Below are positions 56,482-64,000 of a stretch of 64,000 bases of DNA, piece by piece. Below the pieces are notes generated by a model. The model did not search any database. It was not told where the DNA came from and was given only the letters and a program-made list of their open reading frames with translations. Source of the DNA: Oceanobacillus sp. Castelsardo (GTDB lineage: Bacteria; Bacillota; Bacilli; Bacillales; Amphibacillaceae); NCBI RefSeq assembly GCF_001659985.1, contig NZ_LYCS01000005.1:168087-232086 (forward strand), read 5' to 3'. Each line of letters starts with the position of its first letter. Positions within the stretch are counted from its first letter, which is position 1. The position numbers and the translations under genes are program-made.

Positions 56482-56760
56482 TTGAACAATTTTATTAGTT
56501 TTAATAAGATGATTACACCAACCATCATTAAGGTGCTTTTTTGGATTGGGGTAGGATTCTCCATCATTCTGGGACTTATTCAAATTATAGCTGGATTTAA
56601 TTCTTACTACGGTGGCGGATACCAAATATTCATGGGGTTATTAACTATCGTATTAGGACCAATCTTCACGCGGATTTATTGTGAATTATTAATTTTATTC
56701 TTTAAAATGCATGAAACAATTAAAGAAATTAATGAAAAATTAAGTTCGAAGGATAATTAA
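56482..56760 (+). CDS. DUF4282 membrane protein
   Basis: About 92 residues with two membrane helices (IIKVLFWIGVGFSIILGLI and IFMGLLTIVLGPIFTRIYCE) separated by a Gly/Tyr-rich loop, and a charged C-terminal helix, as in DUF4282 proteins. TTG 56482 is preferred because AGGAGGTG ends 6 bp upstream; the GTG at 56473 is part of that RBS. Function unknown; monocistronic. Confidence 0.8.
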   Translation: MNNFISFNKMITPTIIKVLFWIGVGFSIILGLIQIIAGFNSYYGGGYQIFMGLLTIVLGPIFTRIYCELLILFFKMHETIKEINEKLSSKDN

Positions 56761-56796
56761 TTTTAAATGGAATGTGAGCCAAGGGGGATAGATTCC

Positions 56797-56838
56797 AAGA
56801 GCCACAGGGACAGGTCCCCCCGGCTCTTTATTTTTTTT
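56797..56838 (+). terminator. hairpin repeat (copy 20) acting as terminator
   Basis: GAGCCACAGGGACAGGTCCC and CCCGGCTC fold together and are followed by TTTATTTTTTTT. Confidence 0.8.
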
Positions 56839-56842
56839 AAAA

Positions 56843-57718
56843 TCACTTCTGGCTATATAAGAGATCTTTCCAGTTTTCTTTTAGACCTAAACAACTTATA
56901 TCGATATGTTCTTCATACTCATCAATTAAAGCTTCAAATGACATTTGAAATCGATCTCCATCTTGTTTAGTTAGCAATCTTTTAGCAACATAAATCGCAG
57001 CAAAAACTTTTTGATTGTTAATCATTTTTCTTTCATTTCTAAATAACATCGGCTTAAAATTAAGATTCTTATTATAAATCCTTCCAAAGTGGGCACATAT
57101 ATTCCTAACATTTGACAGAGTCCGTAACCAGCTCTCTACATATGTATATGGGATATCGTAATATGTTTTGGCGATTTCTTTTTTATCTTCTTCCTTTAGG
57201 TTCTTATATAACTTAGAAAGCATTCCGAATGAAGTAACTTCTATCGCAACCCAAACCGGGAACTTCCCCGAGTAATTTTGATAATGGTGCTCAATGAATA
57301 ATTCACCTTTCTTCGGATAGTGAATGTCTTTTCAAGTTCGTTTATAAACTCAGAATGCCATGTTTCATCTAAAAAGTTCTCTTTATTTCTATAACCAAGG
57401 GTGCCATATTTATGAGCAATTAGATAAGTAATGTGAGTTCTAAACGCAATTTCGATATTTTCTAAGCACTTCCATTAATAAGTGTCTTAATTTTTTATCT
57501 ACTTCATAAATAGATATTAACTGATTAAATGTTGTACCTTCAAAAAAATTATTATCTTTTTTAAGAGTTAGCATATATGCCGAGAGTCTATAATAGTTAA
57601 TCCGTTTCAAAGTTTCCTTAGCAAGATTAGGGTTTTGAATTTCCAGATTTCGCTTTCTTAATAATTCTACCTGTTCAGTAAATGTAGTCGGCATTTTAAT
57701 ATGCCTATCCTTGTCCAT
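56843..57718 (-). pseudogene. Abi_2 (AbiD/AbiF-type) abortive infection gene, two frameshifts
   Basis: Starting at ATG 57718 the protein reads MDKDRHIKMPTTFTEQVELL ... KRINYYRLSAYMLTLKKDN, typical Abi_2. After LMEVL an extra A near 57468 breaks the frame; the next frame continues (NIEIAFRTHITYLIAHKYG), and a second shift near 57320 returns to the frame that ends YTYVESWLRTLSNVRNICAH. The phage-defence protein is therefore not made intact. A second, internally deleted copy is at 45.8 kb. Confidence 0.87.
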
Positions 57719-57744
57719 CCCTACATATCCCCCTAGAAATAAAA

Positions 57745-57787
57745 AGACCCACCGTGGTCCGCTTCTGTGAGAGGCGTGGTGGGTTCT
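57745..57787 (-). ncRNA. leader hairpin upstream of the Abi gene
   Basis: Same hairpin as 45951-45993, placed before the start codon and ending in TTTTTATTT, so it could act as an attenuator or as a structured RNA partner of the Abi protein. Confidence 0.6.
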
Positions 57788-58297
57788 GTTACCTACAATA
57801 TACCTTATAAGAGGTAAAAGTGTCAATAGATATATGACTGTAAATTCAGATAATTATTAAATACACAGTGCTTAAGCACCTTATTTATGAATCTCATCCC
57901 GGGGAAAAAAACAATTAAATACGTTCAATTAAATAAAACGTACATTTCAACTTTTAAAATGCAGTTTTAATATATTACCAACAGCGAAAAAAGCGTCTTA
58001 TTATTTTAGAGCCTTAAATTATCCAAGCAAGACATTAACCATCCCTCAGCTCCTTACTCCTTACCCACTACACACCCCCCGCACATAACTTGTATTACCA
58101 GCAATAACCAAACCAAACTTAATCCTATACATAGTAAATCCACTTACAGCGAGCGTATCTACGACTGTAAACACTTCACCTTGATTGACTATGGAATGTT
58201 TCGCATCCAAGTCCGGAGTCGTATACCCAAAGGCTGGCAAGAACTTCTACATATTTCGCGCCTGTAAAACCACTACCACTAACCTCATAGCCTAGTT

Positions 58298-58860
58298 CTA
58301 TGCTCCCGGTTGCAAAAGTTTCCATCCCACTCAGGCCCATAGAATGCCCGTATGCTCCCATTTGCATGAATTTCCATCTCATTCGGGTTCATAGACTGCC
58401 CCTATGCTCCCAATTACATGAACTTCCATCTCATTCGGGATCATAGCACGCTTCTATTCGCCCATTTGCATAAATTTCCATCCCATTCGGGTTCATAGAC
58501 TGGCTCTATTCGCCCGTTTACATGAATTTCCATCTAGTACGGGTTCATAGCACGCCTCTATTCGCCCATTTGCATGAATTTCCATCTCATTCGGGGTCAT
58601 AGCACGCTTCTATTCGCCCATTTGCATGAATTTCCATCTCGTACAGGTTCATAGACTGGCTCTATTCGCCCGTTTACATGAATTTCCATCTCGTACGGGT
58701 TCATAGCTCGCTCCTATGCGCCCAGTTACATGAATTTCCATCTCATTCGGGCCCATAGACTGCCCCTATTCGCCCAATTGCATGAATTTCTAACCCATTT
58801 AGGTTCATAGCACGCTTCTACTAGCCCGATTGTTCCACTTATGCAGATCTTTACGGTGGG
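58298..58860. repeat. 52-bp tandem array (CTATTCGCCC family), 11 units
   Basis: CTAT marker at 58298, 58350, 58402, 58454, 58506, 58558, 58610, 58662, 58714, 58766 and 58818: exactly 52 bp each time. Units carry CTAT-n3-CCC and GGG-n3-ATAG arms around TTTGCATGAATTTCCATCTC. Same family as 38535-38794. No gene. Confidence 0.93.
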
Positions 58861-58908
58861 GCGAGTAATCGGAGCCCCAGACGGGAAAGATTTTATACTT
58901 ACTACTAA

Positions 58909-58946
58909 AAATGCGTACCCTACTTTTAAAAGTAAGATACGCATTT
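58909..58946 (-). terminator. terminator of the chemoreceptor gene
   Basis: AAATGCGTA/TACGCATTT arms with TTTTTAG on the minus strand. Confidence 0.75.
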
Positions 58947-59043
58947 GGAAGTAAATCAATTATCATAAGTCATTGCATGATTCTTTTGAATTCCTAACCA
59001 GTAAATAGTATACAAATCCATTCAAAGAGTCATCCAAATTCTT

Positions 59044-60804
59044 TTACTGCAATTTAAAAACTCTAACTAACCCGTTTAATTCTTCCGCTAATTTTGCAAG
59101 TTGTTCTGAACTTGCAGCTACCTCTTCCATAATGCTGCTTGACTGCTCAGAAGATGCGGAAGTTTCTTCAATTCCTGCAGCAGATTCTTCAGATATGGCT
59201 GCAATTTCTTCAATGGATCCATTCATCTCCTGTGCACTAGCGGCCATTTCAGATAAGTTTTCTGATATAACGGTAATGCTATTTACCATTTCTGTTACAG
59301 CTTCACTAATATTGCCAAAAGTCTCCCCGGTTGTTTCTATTTGTTCCGTTCCTAATTGCACCTCTTTATATCCACCTTCTAATGATTCCGTTACTAGGTT
59401 CGTTTCATTTTGGATATTGGTTACAATGTCGGTTATATCGGTTACTGAATCTGATACTTGTTCGGCTAGTTTTCTAACCTCATCAGCTACAACTGCAAAT
59501 CCTTTCCCATGTTCACCGGCTCTTGCAGCTTCAATTGCAGCATTTAGGGAAAGAAGGTTCGTTTGGTCAGCAACATTTTGAATAACCGTTACTAAATTAG
59601 AAATTTTTTGTGAGTGTTTATCCAAACCTTGTACCTTTTGTACAGAGTTAAGTACGATTTGGTCGATTTTTTTCATTTGTTGAACAGATTTTTCCATCAA
59701 AGCGGAACCATCTTTTGTCATGCTTAAGACCATCTCCGAATTATCGCCTATACGTTCCCCATTTTCATTTGCTTCTTGTACCTTTGTGGCAAATGAACTC
59801 ATAACAGATGCTAAATCAGTTGTACTATTAGCCTGTCTTTCGGAAGCAGCTGCTAATTCCTGCATGGTGGATGCCACTTGTTCGGATCCTGATTTAACTT
59901 CATTTGCGGATTGCGTTAATTCTTCACTTTGACTGTTAAGCGTCTCTGAAGTATTGGAAACATTCAAGATGATTTTTTTCAAATTACCTTGTAGAAGATT
60001 TAATGCATCCCCAAGTTGACCCGTTTCATCTTTGGATTGGATCTGAATGTCATTTTGGGTTAAATCACCATCAGCTAGATGTTCCATATGTCCGGTTACC
60101 TTTTTAATTGGCTTAGAAATACGGTTAGCAAATACCCAAACTACTAATATACCGACAATTAAGGTAATTCCAGCTACAAGGAAGACTAGGTTTAATAACT
60201 TATGGGCTGGTGCATTAAATTCCATCATATACGTACCTGCACTAACTACCCAGTTCCATTCTGGAAAGTAAGCAGAGTAAACAGCCTTTTCCTCTATTTG
60301 GTTTTCATCATGAGGAAGTGGATATTCATAGAATGTATATCCTCCACCATTCATCCCCTTGTCAATATACTCCTGCACAAACTTATTACCCTTTGAATCT
60401 ACAAGATCCCAGGAATTATCGCCTTCGTTACTCGGATTAACAACAGAAAGCCCATCACTAGTATTAGCAAATATGTATCCATTTTTACCAAGATCAATAT
60501 TTGGGTTAATGGGACGTGTACCATCTGCATCCTTTTCGCCTAAAACGATTTCCCTTACATTTTCTTGTGCTTCTTCCAGAGGCATATTCCCTTTTTCGAC
60601 CTCTGCTTGATAGGATTCCATGATCTCCAGGGTAAATTCCACACTGTTTTTCAAATTCGTTTTACCAATCTCATCCAAACTAGATTTACTATATTGATAG
60701 CTAACCATTCCGATAATCAACATAGGTACAATCAATAGAAGAATCGATATCCAAATTAATTTTGCTTTAATGGATGAATTAATTTTAAGTGATTTAAATT
60801 TCAT
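59044..60804 (-). CDS. methyl-accepting chemotaxis protein
   Basis: 586 residues: helix 1 near 15-37, an extracellular single-Cache domain (residues about 45-200; [31 protein letters not shown]), helix 2 near 207-228, HAMP near 229-281, and a signalling domain with the conserved tip [23 protein letters not shown]. It senses a small molecule and controls CheA. RBS AGAGGTG before ATG. The cheX gene precedes it by 75 bp in the same direction. Confidence 0.95.
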   Translation of the reverse strand: MKFKSLKINSSIKAKLIWISILLLIVPMLIIGMVSYQYSKSSLDEIGKTNLKNSVEFTLEIMESYQAEVEKGNMPLEEAQENVREIVLGEKDADGTRPINPNIDLGKNGYIFANTSDGLSVVNPSNEGDNSWDLVDSKGNKFVQEYIDKGMNGGGYTFYEYPLPHDENQIEEKAVYSAYFPEWNWVVSAGTYMMEFNAPAHKLLNLVFLVAGITLIVGILVVWVFANRISKPIKKVTGHMEHLADGDLTQNDIQIQSKDETGQLGDALNLLQGNLKKIILNVSNTSETLNSQSEELTQSANEVKSGSEQVASTMQELAAASERQANSTTDLASVMSSFATKVQEANENGERIGDNSEMVLSMTKDGSALMEKSVQQMKKIDQIVLNSVQKVQGLDKHSQKISNLVTVIQNVADQTNLLSLNAAIEAARAGEHGKGFAVVADEVRKLAEQVSDSVTDITDIVTNIQNETNLVTESLEGGYKEVQLGTEQIETTGETFGNISEAVTEMVNSITVISENLSEMAASAQEMNGSIEEIAAISEESAAGIEETSASSEQSSSIMEEVAASSEQLAKLAEELNGLVRVFKLQ

Positions 60805-60879
60805 GATGTGAACACCTCTCTTTTGTGATTTTTGTATCTATTTTTCAGTATTCTTATAAAACGTTACCCAATCCTTCTT

Positions 60880-61341
60880 TCAATTAAGCAGCAAATAGAT
60901 ATCCATTCCACCAATATGATCGAATTCAGCAGTCATATGAATAGCTTTTTCATAGCCTGATAAGGTAGTATTTCCCTGCAAAATGGTTGGAGCCGTTATA
61001 TCGGTTTGAATGCCATTCTCTAATATGATGGTGGATATTCTGCCTGCAAGCATATTGCCTAATTCACCACTAAAGGAGGTAAGCATTTCTCCTTCTAATG
61101 GCATACCAAACATCGCTTCTCCAATCGAACTAAAAACACCTGGATCACCAGTTAAAATTAAACTCCCCTTTACATCTCCTGTGACTCCAATCAATACTCC
61201 AAACTGCAACTCCAAGTTCTTGCCTAATAACTGAGGTTTACTTATTTGATAATTAATCGGTATGACCGACCCTAAAGCCTCATATGTTCCATTCAATAAG
61301 TCTGTAATGGCTTTACTCTTTTCATTAATCGTTATACTCAC
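60880..61341 (-). CDS. cheX: chemotaxis protein CheX (CheY-P phosphatase)
   Basis: 153 residues, the CheX length. The catalytic helix contains the Glu-x-x-Asn motif in GELGNMLAGRISTIILENG near residue 95. CheX removes phosphate from CheY to reset signalling. GTG 61341 has GAAGGAG 8 bp upstream; a longer frame lacks an RBS. Probably in one transcript with the chemoreceptor downstream. Confidence 0.88.
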   Translation of the reverse strand: MSITINEKSKAITDLLNGTYEALGSVIPINYQISKPQLLGKNLELQFGVLIGVTGDVKGSLILTGDPGVFSSIGEAMFGMPLEGEMLTSFSGELGNMLAGRISTIILENGIQTDITAPTILQGNTTLSGYEKAIHMTAEFDHIGGMDIYLLLN

Positions 61342-61543
61342 TATATAAACTCCTTCTTTTAATACGACAATCCTCATCCGTATATATCGTAATTGGGTAA
61401 AATGATAATACAAGCCCTTTGTGAACCGTTTCCTTCATTACCAATCAGGTTAAAAGAACCAGTATTTAATTCCTGTTTTATATCGGCTTTTTATTTTGAC
61501 TTTCAAGTGTATAGAAAATAGTAGTAATTTTTAAATTATTAGA

Positions 61544-61571
61544 GAGCCACAGGGACAGGTCCCTTGTCCCA
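61544..61571 (-). repeat. hairpin repeat, copy 21
   Basis: GAGCCACAGGGACAGGTCCC then TTGTCCCA, just left of small-ORF locus B. Confidence 0.85.
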
Positions 61572-61614
61572 ATTTTCTTCCGTAAAAAAACACCAGTTTC
61601 CCGAAAGGTCAATC

Positions 61615-61756
61615 GTGGAAATAATTCTTGAAAAAAAGTTTTGAAAAGGATTGCGCGAGAATCAAGTGTTTTTTTCTTTCGGAGAACATATTAGAAAACA
61701 AGAAAACCACCCGATGCCGTTGCAAGCTAAAGGGTGGTTCTCAAGACAAGAATTAA
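61615..61756 (+). pseudogene. degenerate small-ORF locus B
   Basis: Decayed copy, in opposite orientation, of the peptide genes at 49.6, 63.4 and 63.9 kb: GTGGAAATAATTCTTGAA at the start, LENKKTT near the end, KGGSQDKN before the stop, with frame breaks between. The conserved GACAACCACCACCCTGA element follows at 61765. Confidence 0.7.
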
Positions 61757-61900
61757 ATAGTATTGACAACCACCACCCTGAGGGTAGAGGTATCTGTGCC
61801 GATTATTTAAGGTGAATATTTCAGGCCACAATTCTAATTAAAATAAAACAATAAGAAATCAAATAAAATAAGGAATTGCTTACGTTTTTACAAATCATTT

Positions 61901-61928
61901 TGGACGAGAAACCTGTTCCTACAGCTCT
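61901..61928 (+). repeat. hairpin repeat, copy 22 (degenerate)
   Basis: TGGACGAGAAACCTGTTCCT then ACAGCTC, left boundary of the large 42-bp array. Confidence 0.65.
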
Positions 61929-61956
61929 CCCGAATACCTATATCTTGCTCGCGTGT

Positions 61957-62385
61957 GCTGATATCTCGAGTGTGGATACCGATATAATTTCCCCATGTGC
62001 TGATATCCCCAGCGTGGATACTGATATAACACTCGCATGTGCTGATATCCCCAGCGTGGATACTGATATAACACTCGCGTGTGCTGATATCCTGGGCGTG
62101 AATACCGATATAATACTCGCGTGTGCTGATATCCCGAGTGTGGATATCGATATAATACTCGCTGTGCTGATATCTTGAGTATGAATACCGATATAATTTC
62201 CCCACGTGCTGATATCTCGAGTATGAATAACGATATAATACTCGCATATACCGATATCCCGAGCGTGGATACCGATATAATTCCCACGCGTGCCGATATC
62301 CCGAGCGTGGATACCGATATAATTTCCCCACGTGCTGATATCCCGGGCATGTATACCGATATAATTCCCACATGTGCTGATATCG
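61957..62385. repeat. 42-bp tandem array (GCTGATATC...CCGATATAAT), 11 units
   Basis: Unit starts 61957, 61999, 62041, 62083, 62125, 62166, 62208, 62250, 62292, 62334 and 62376: spacing 42 bp, once 41. Halves of 21 bp each carry a GATAT core, giving GATATC on every second half. Bounded by hairpin repeats on both sides. Open frames on both strands reflect the 14-codon period and are not supported as genes. Confidence 0.93.
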
Positions 62386-62430
62386 TGGGACGAGGAACCC
62401 GTCCCCCAGGCTCTCGTCCCCCAGGCTCTC
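62386..62430 (+). repeat. hairpin repeat, copy 23, with duplicated end
   Basis: TGGGACGAGGAACCCGTCCC then CCAGGCTC, followed by a second GTCCCCCAGGCTCTC. Confidence 0.75.
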
Positions 62431-62533
62431 CGATTTACCAATCCTCATCTTTTCTTACCTGTAAAATTTCCTTTCCAATCCCCCCTCTCCTCCATTCCTT
62501 TCGATTGTATAAGTGAAAGGAGGTGAGAAACAA

Positions 62534-62758
62534 ATGGCAGCATTCGAATTGACCAAGTCTACGTTACAACTTGTTTTGAATGATGGGAATGATTTAAAGA
62601 CTGGTATGCCAGTATATAAAACCAAAAGTTTCAACAACGTGAAACTTGCTGCAACAGCAGATCAACTTTATGCGGTAGCACATGCTTTTGCTGGTTTACA
62701 AGACCGCCCATTATACAACATCGTTCGCAGAGACACAGCTGACGTTACAGCGGGGTAA
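62534..62758 (+). CDS. DUF1659 domain protein
   Basis: 74 residues (MAAFELTKSTLQLVLNDGND ... YAVAHAFAGLQDRPLYNIVR), matching the small DUF1659 family of bacilli. Very strong RBS AAAGGAGGTGAG before ATG. Followed by DUF2922 and YvrJ genes, the usual trio; its function is not established. Confidence 0.87.
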   Translation: MAAFELTKSTLQLVLNDGNDLKTGMPVYKTKSFNNVKLAATADQLYAVAHAFAGLQDRPLYNIVRRDTADVTAG

Positions 62759-62793
62759 CTCACTAACAAAAATTAAAGAAAGGAGGGCTACAC

Positions 62794-63012
62794 TTGAGAA
62801 AACTAGAACTCAAATTCACAAACGAAGATGGAAAAATCGTCACGTATTCGTTAGAAAACCCAATCGAACCAGTTAACCCATCAGCAGTCAGCGCTGCAAT
62901 GGATACTATCATCAACGAAAATGCTTTTACATCAACTGGTGGGGATCTTATAGAAAAGCACAGCGCTCGAATTGTGGAAAACACTGTGGAAGAAATTGAT
63001 ATGGAAATCTAA
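62794..63012 (+). CDS. DUF2922 domain protein
   Basis: 72 residues (KLELKFTNEDGKIVTYSLEN, NPSAVSAAMDTIINENAFTS) of the DUF2922 family. TTG start with AGGAGGG upstream. Second gene of the DUF1659-DUF2922-YvrJ cluster; function unknown. Confidence 0.87.
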   Translation: MRKLELKFTNEDGKIVTYSLENPIEPVNPSAVSAAMDTIINENAFTSTGGDLIEKHSARIVENTVEEIDMEI

Positions 63013-63020
63013 ACTTAAGA

Positions 63021-63057
63021 AAATAGACCAGCGGATGTCGATCGCTGGTCTATTTTT
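63021..63057 (+). terminator. terminator after the DUF2922 gene
   Basis: AAATAGACCAGCG pairs with CGCTGGTCTATTT, 9-nt loop, then TT; lies before yvrJ, so yvrJ may be expressed less or separately. Confidence 0.85.
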
Positions 63058-63118
63058 GCAAAAAAACATGGAGCGTGCACTTTAATTTCTAAACTAAACA
63101 AAGATTGGGGGGTTTTCC

Positions 63119-63253
63119 ATGGAAGCTTGGATAGCATTCATCACAGATGTAGGTTTCCCTGTTGCGGTCACATTTTACCTTTTACACCGTGTCGAGGGGA
63201 AACTAAATCAGCTGATTGAATCAATACATGCATTGCCGGAGAAAATGAAATGA
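63119..63253 (+). CDS. YvrJ family protein
   Basis: 44 residues too short for many gene callers: MEAWIAFITDVGFPVAVTFY begins the protein, then LLHRVEGKLNQLIESIHALP. One hydrophobic helix followed by an amphipathic one, as in the YvrJ family. ATG with GGGGGG 7 bp upstream. Role unknown; it completes the conserved trio. Confidence 0.82.
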   Translation: MEAWIAFITDVGFPVAVTFYLLHRVEGKLNQLIESIHALPEKMK

Positions 63254-63283
63254 CTAGCGTAGTGAGGGGATGACACGTTGGCC

Positions 63284-63313
63284 TTGAAAATGTGTTTTTA
63301 AATCATGTATAAT
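63284..63313 (+). promoter_or_regulatory. antisense promoter of locus C
   Basis: TTGAAA (63284-63289) and TATAAT (63308-63313), 18-bp spacer, directed into the 3' end of the peptide gene on the other strand. The ATGTATAAT is conserved in locus D at 63775-63782. Confidence 0.55.
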
Positions 63314-63319
63314 ATAAAT

Positions 63320-63402
63320 AGAATTATAATAAAATAAAAAGAGAAGTGCGCTAACACTTCTCGATGCAACCTCTACCGTCAGGGTGGTGGTTGTCTATTT
63401 TT
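63320..63402 (+). ncRNA. candidate antisense RNA of locus C
   Basis: From the promoter above, a transcript would cover GAGAAGTG/CACTTCTC and end at the CAACCTCTACC...GGTGGTGGTTG stem followed by TCTATTTTTT. It is complementary to the 3' end of the peptide mRNA. Confidence 0.45.
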
Positions 63403-63541
63403 TGCGTGAACCACCCTTTTGCTTGCTACGGCGCGGGGTGGTTTTCTTGTTATCTAGTACGTTTTTTCGAAAGATATGTGCAACAATTTCCCGCACAATA
63501 CCCTTTCAAATTTCACGAATGAATTCAAGAAATGTTTCCAT
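63395..63541 (-). pseudogene. small-ORF locus C, nonsense mutation
   Basis: ATG 63541 with GGAGGTG upstream gives METFLEFIREI, then TGA where locus A has TGG (Trp), then KGIVREIVAHIFRKNVLDNK and a basic tail ending KGGSRKK. The frame is otherwise intact over 49 codons, so a single base change killed it. Confidence 0.7.
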
Positions 63542-63861
63542 GATTATCACCTCCTTCCCAATAAAGGAAAGAAGAGCGACAACCAAACCACCCTCACAAT
63601 ATTCAGTTGCTACTCTATTTCACCATATCCTTACTATATTATAATCTACTAATATTCGACATCTTATGACATAACCATCAGATAACCCAATTCTCCTTTG
63701 TGCACTTTAGTTCATTATCGCAGTGGGGATCCTAGAATTCCACGCTCTGCTTCTTTATTTCAAGGTTTATTTCATGTATAATAAGAATATAATAAAAAGA
63801 GAAGCGTTTGAGCGCTTCTCCCTACAACCTCTACCGTCAGGGTGGTGGTTGTCAATAATAT

Positions 63862-64000
63862 TTAACTCTTGTCTTGAAAACCACCCCTTTGCTTGTGACG
63901 GCGTAGGGTGGTTTTCTTGTTTTCTAGTATATTTTTCCGAAAGAAATGGGCGCTTCCTTCACGCACAAATCCTTTCAGAACTTCTCGTAGAAATTCAAGA
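63862..64000 (-). CDS. small-ORF locus D, peptide gene (5' end outside window)
   Basis: The last 45 residues are intact: LEFLREVLKGFVREGSAHFF, then RKNILENKKTTLRRHKQRGG and FQDKS before TAA. An amphipathic helix is followed by a basic tail encoded by a DNA hairpin (AACCACCC/GGGTGGTT). Antisense promoter and terminator elements as in locus C lie downstream (63775-63850). The start codon is beyond the window. Confidence 0.55.
   Translation of the reverse strand, partial: LEFLREVLKGFVREGSAHFFRKNILENKKTTLRRHKQRGGFQDKS

Noticed and set aside
61919-62378. GATATC sites as restriction or methylation targets only
   Set aside because: Many half-units lack the full hexamer while spacing is kept, so the hexamer is not the conserved feature.
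61876-62516. Several 100-190 aa frames over the 62-kb array
   Set aside because: Overlapping on both strands and in several frames, caused by the 42-bp period.

Overview
The window looks like a chromosomal segment of a low-GC, Gram-positive, spore-former-type bacterium of the Bacillaceae (Oceanobacillus/Virgibacillus-like by overall flavour; inference, not tested). Signs are AGGAGG-type ribosome binding sites, frequent TTG/GTG starts, CcpA-type cre sites, a purine riboswitch, TatA of the Bacillus type, a DUF1659/DUF2922/YvrJ cluster, CheX, and a gal operon with Firmicute-type GalT. No rRNA, tRNA or CRISPR array was seen.

Layout. 1-3.7 kb: acid-sugar locus (DUF1537 kinase, KdgT permease, a PrpR_N-type regulator whose AAA+ domain has lost its sigma-54 motifs). 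3.9-9.6 kb: two small membrane proteins, then galK-galE-galT-galM. 9.8-18.6 kb: orphan Phd/YefM antitoxin, ROK repressor, vSGLT-like Na+/sugar symporter, then an alpha-glucoside operon (MFS transporter, MalR-like LacI repressor, GH13 alpha-glucosidase) and ybaK. 18.7-27.6 kb: alanine/Na+ symporter, DUF2207 protein, a Tat-exported GMC dehydrogenase pair with a nearby tatA, DUF4127 protein. 28-36.4 kb: a tiny peptide gene, Gfo/Idh/MocA oxidoreductase with a membrane protein, Cu-Zn SOD, and a guanine-riboswitch-controlled nucleoside salvage operon (two nucleoside hydrolases and NupC). 36.9-44.4 kb: broken toxin-antitoxin pair, HTH protein, MacAB-like ABC exporter, TPR/InlB-repeat surface protein. 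44.6-49.7 kb: degenerate genes, then ureohydrolase with a Na+ symporter. 50.2-55.9 kb: alpha-galactoside operon (LacI regulator, CUT1 ABC importer without ATPase, GH4 MelA). 56-64 kb: DUF4282 protein, Abi_2 pseudogene, CheX and an MCP, DUF1659/DUF2922/YvrJ, and copies of a small-ORF/antisense locus.

How it fits together. MelA would release galactose and glucose from alpha-galactosides, the SGLT-like symporter could import galactose, and galKETM is the Leloir pathway. An identical 18-bp sequence just downstream of the -10 of both the gal operon and the symporter ties them to one regulator, most simply the ROK protein encoded between them.

The non-coding part is unusual. Over twenty copies of a hairpin repeat (core GGGACGAGGGACCTGTCCCC, arm ending GGCTC) are scattered between genes, and some supply stop codons or terminators. 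Beside them lie many tandem arrays whose units are almost exactly 21/42 bp or exactly 52 bp, close to whole numbers of DNA helical turns. In addition, four copies (three decayed) of a small-peptide locus have an antisense promoter at the 3' end and complementary mRNA ends, which looks like a type I toxin-antitoxin family. These are the best candidates for undescribed systems here.
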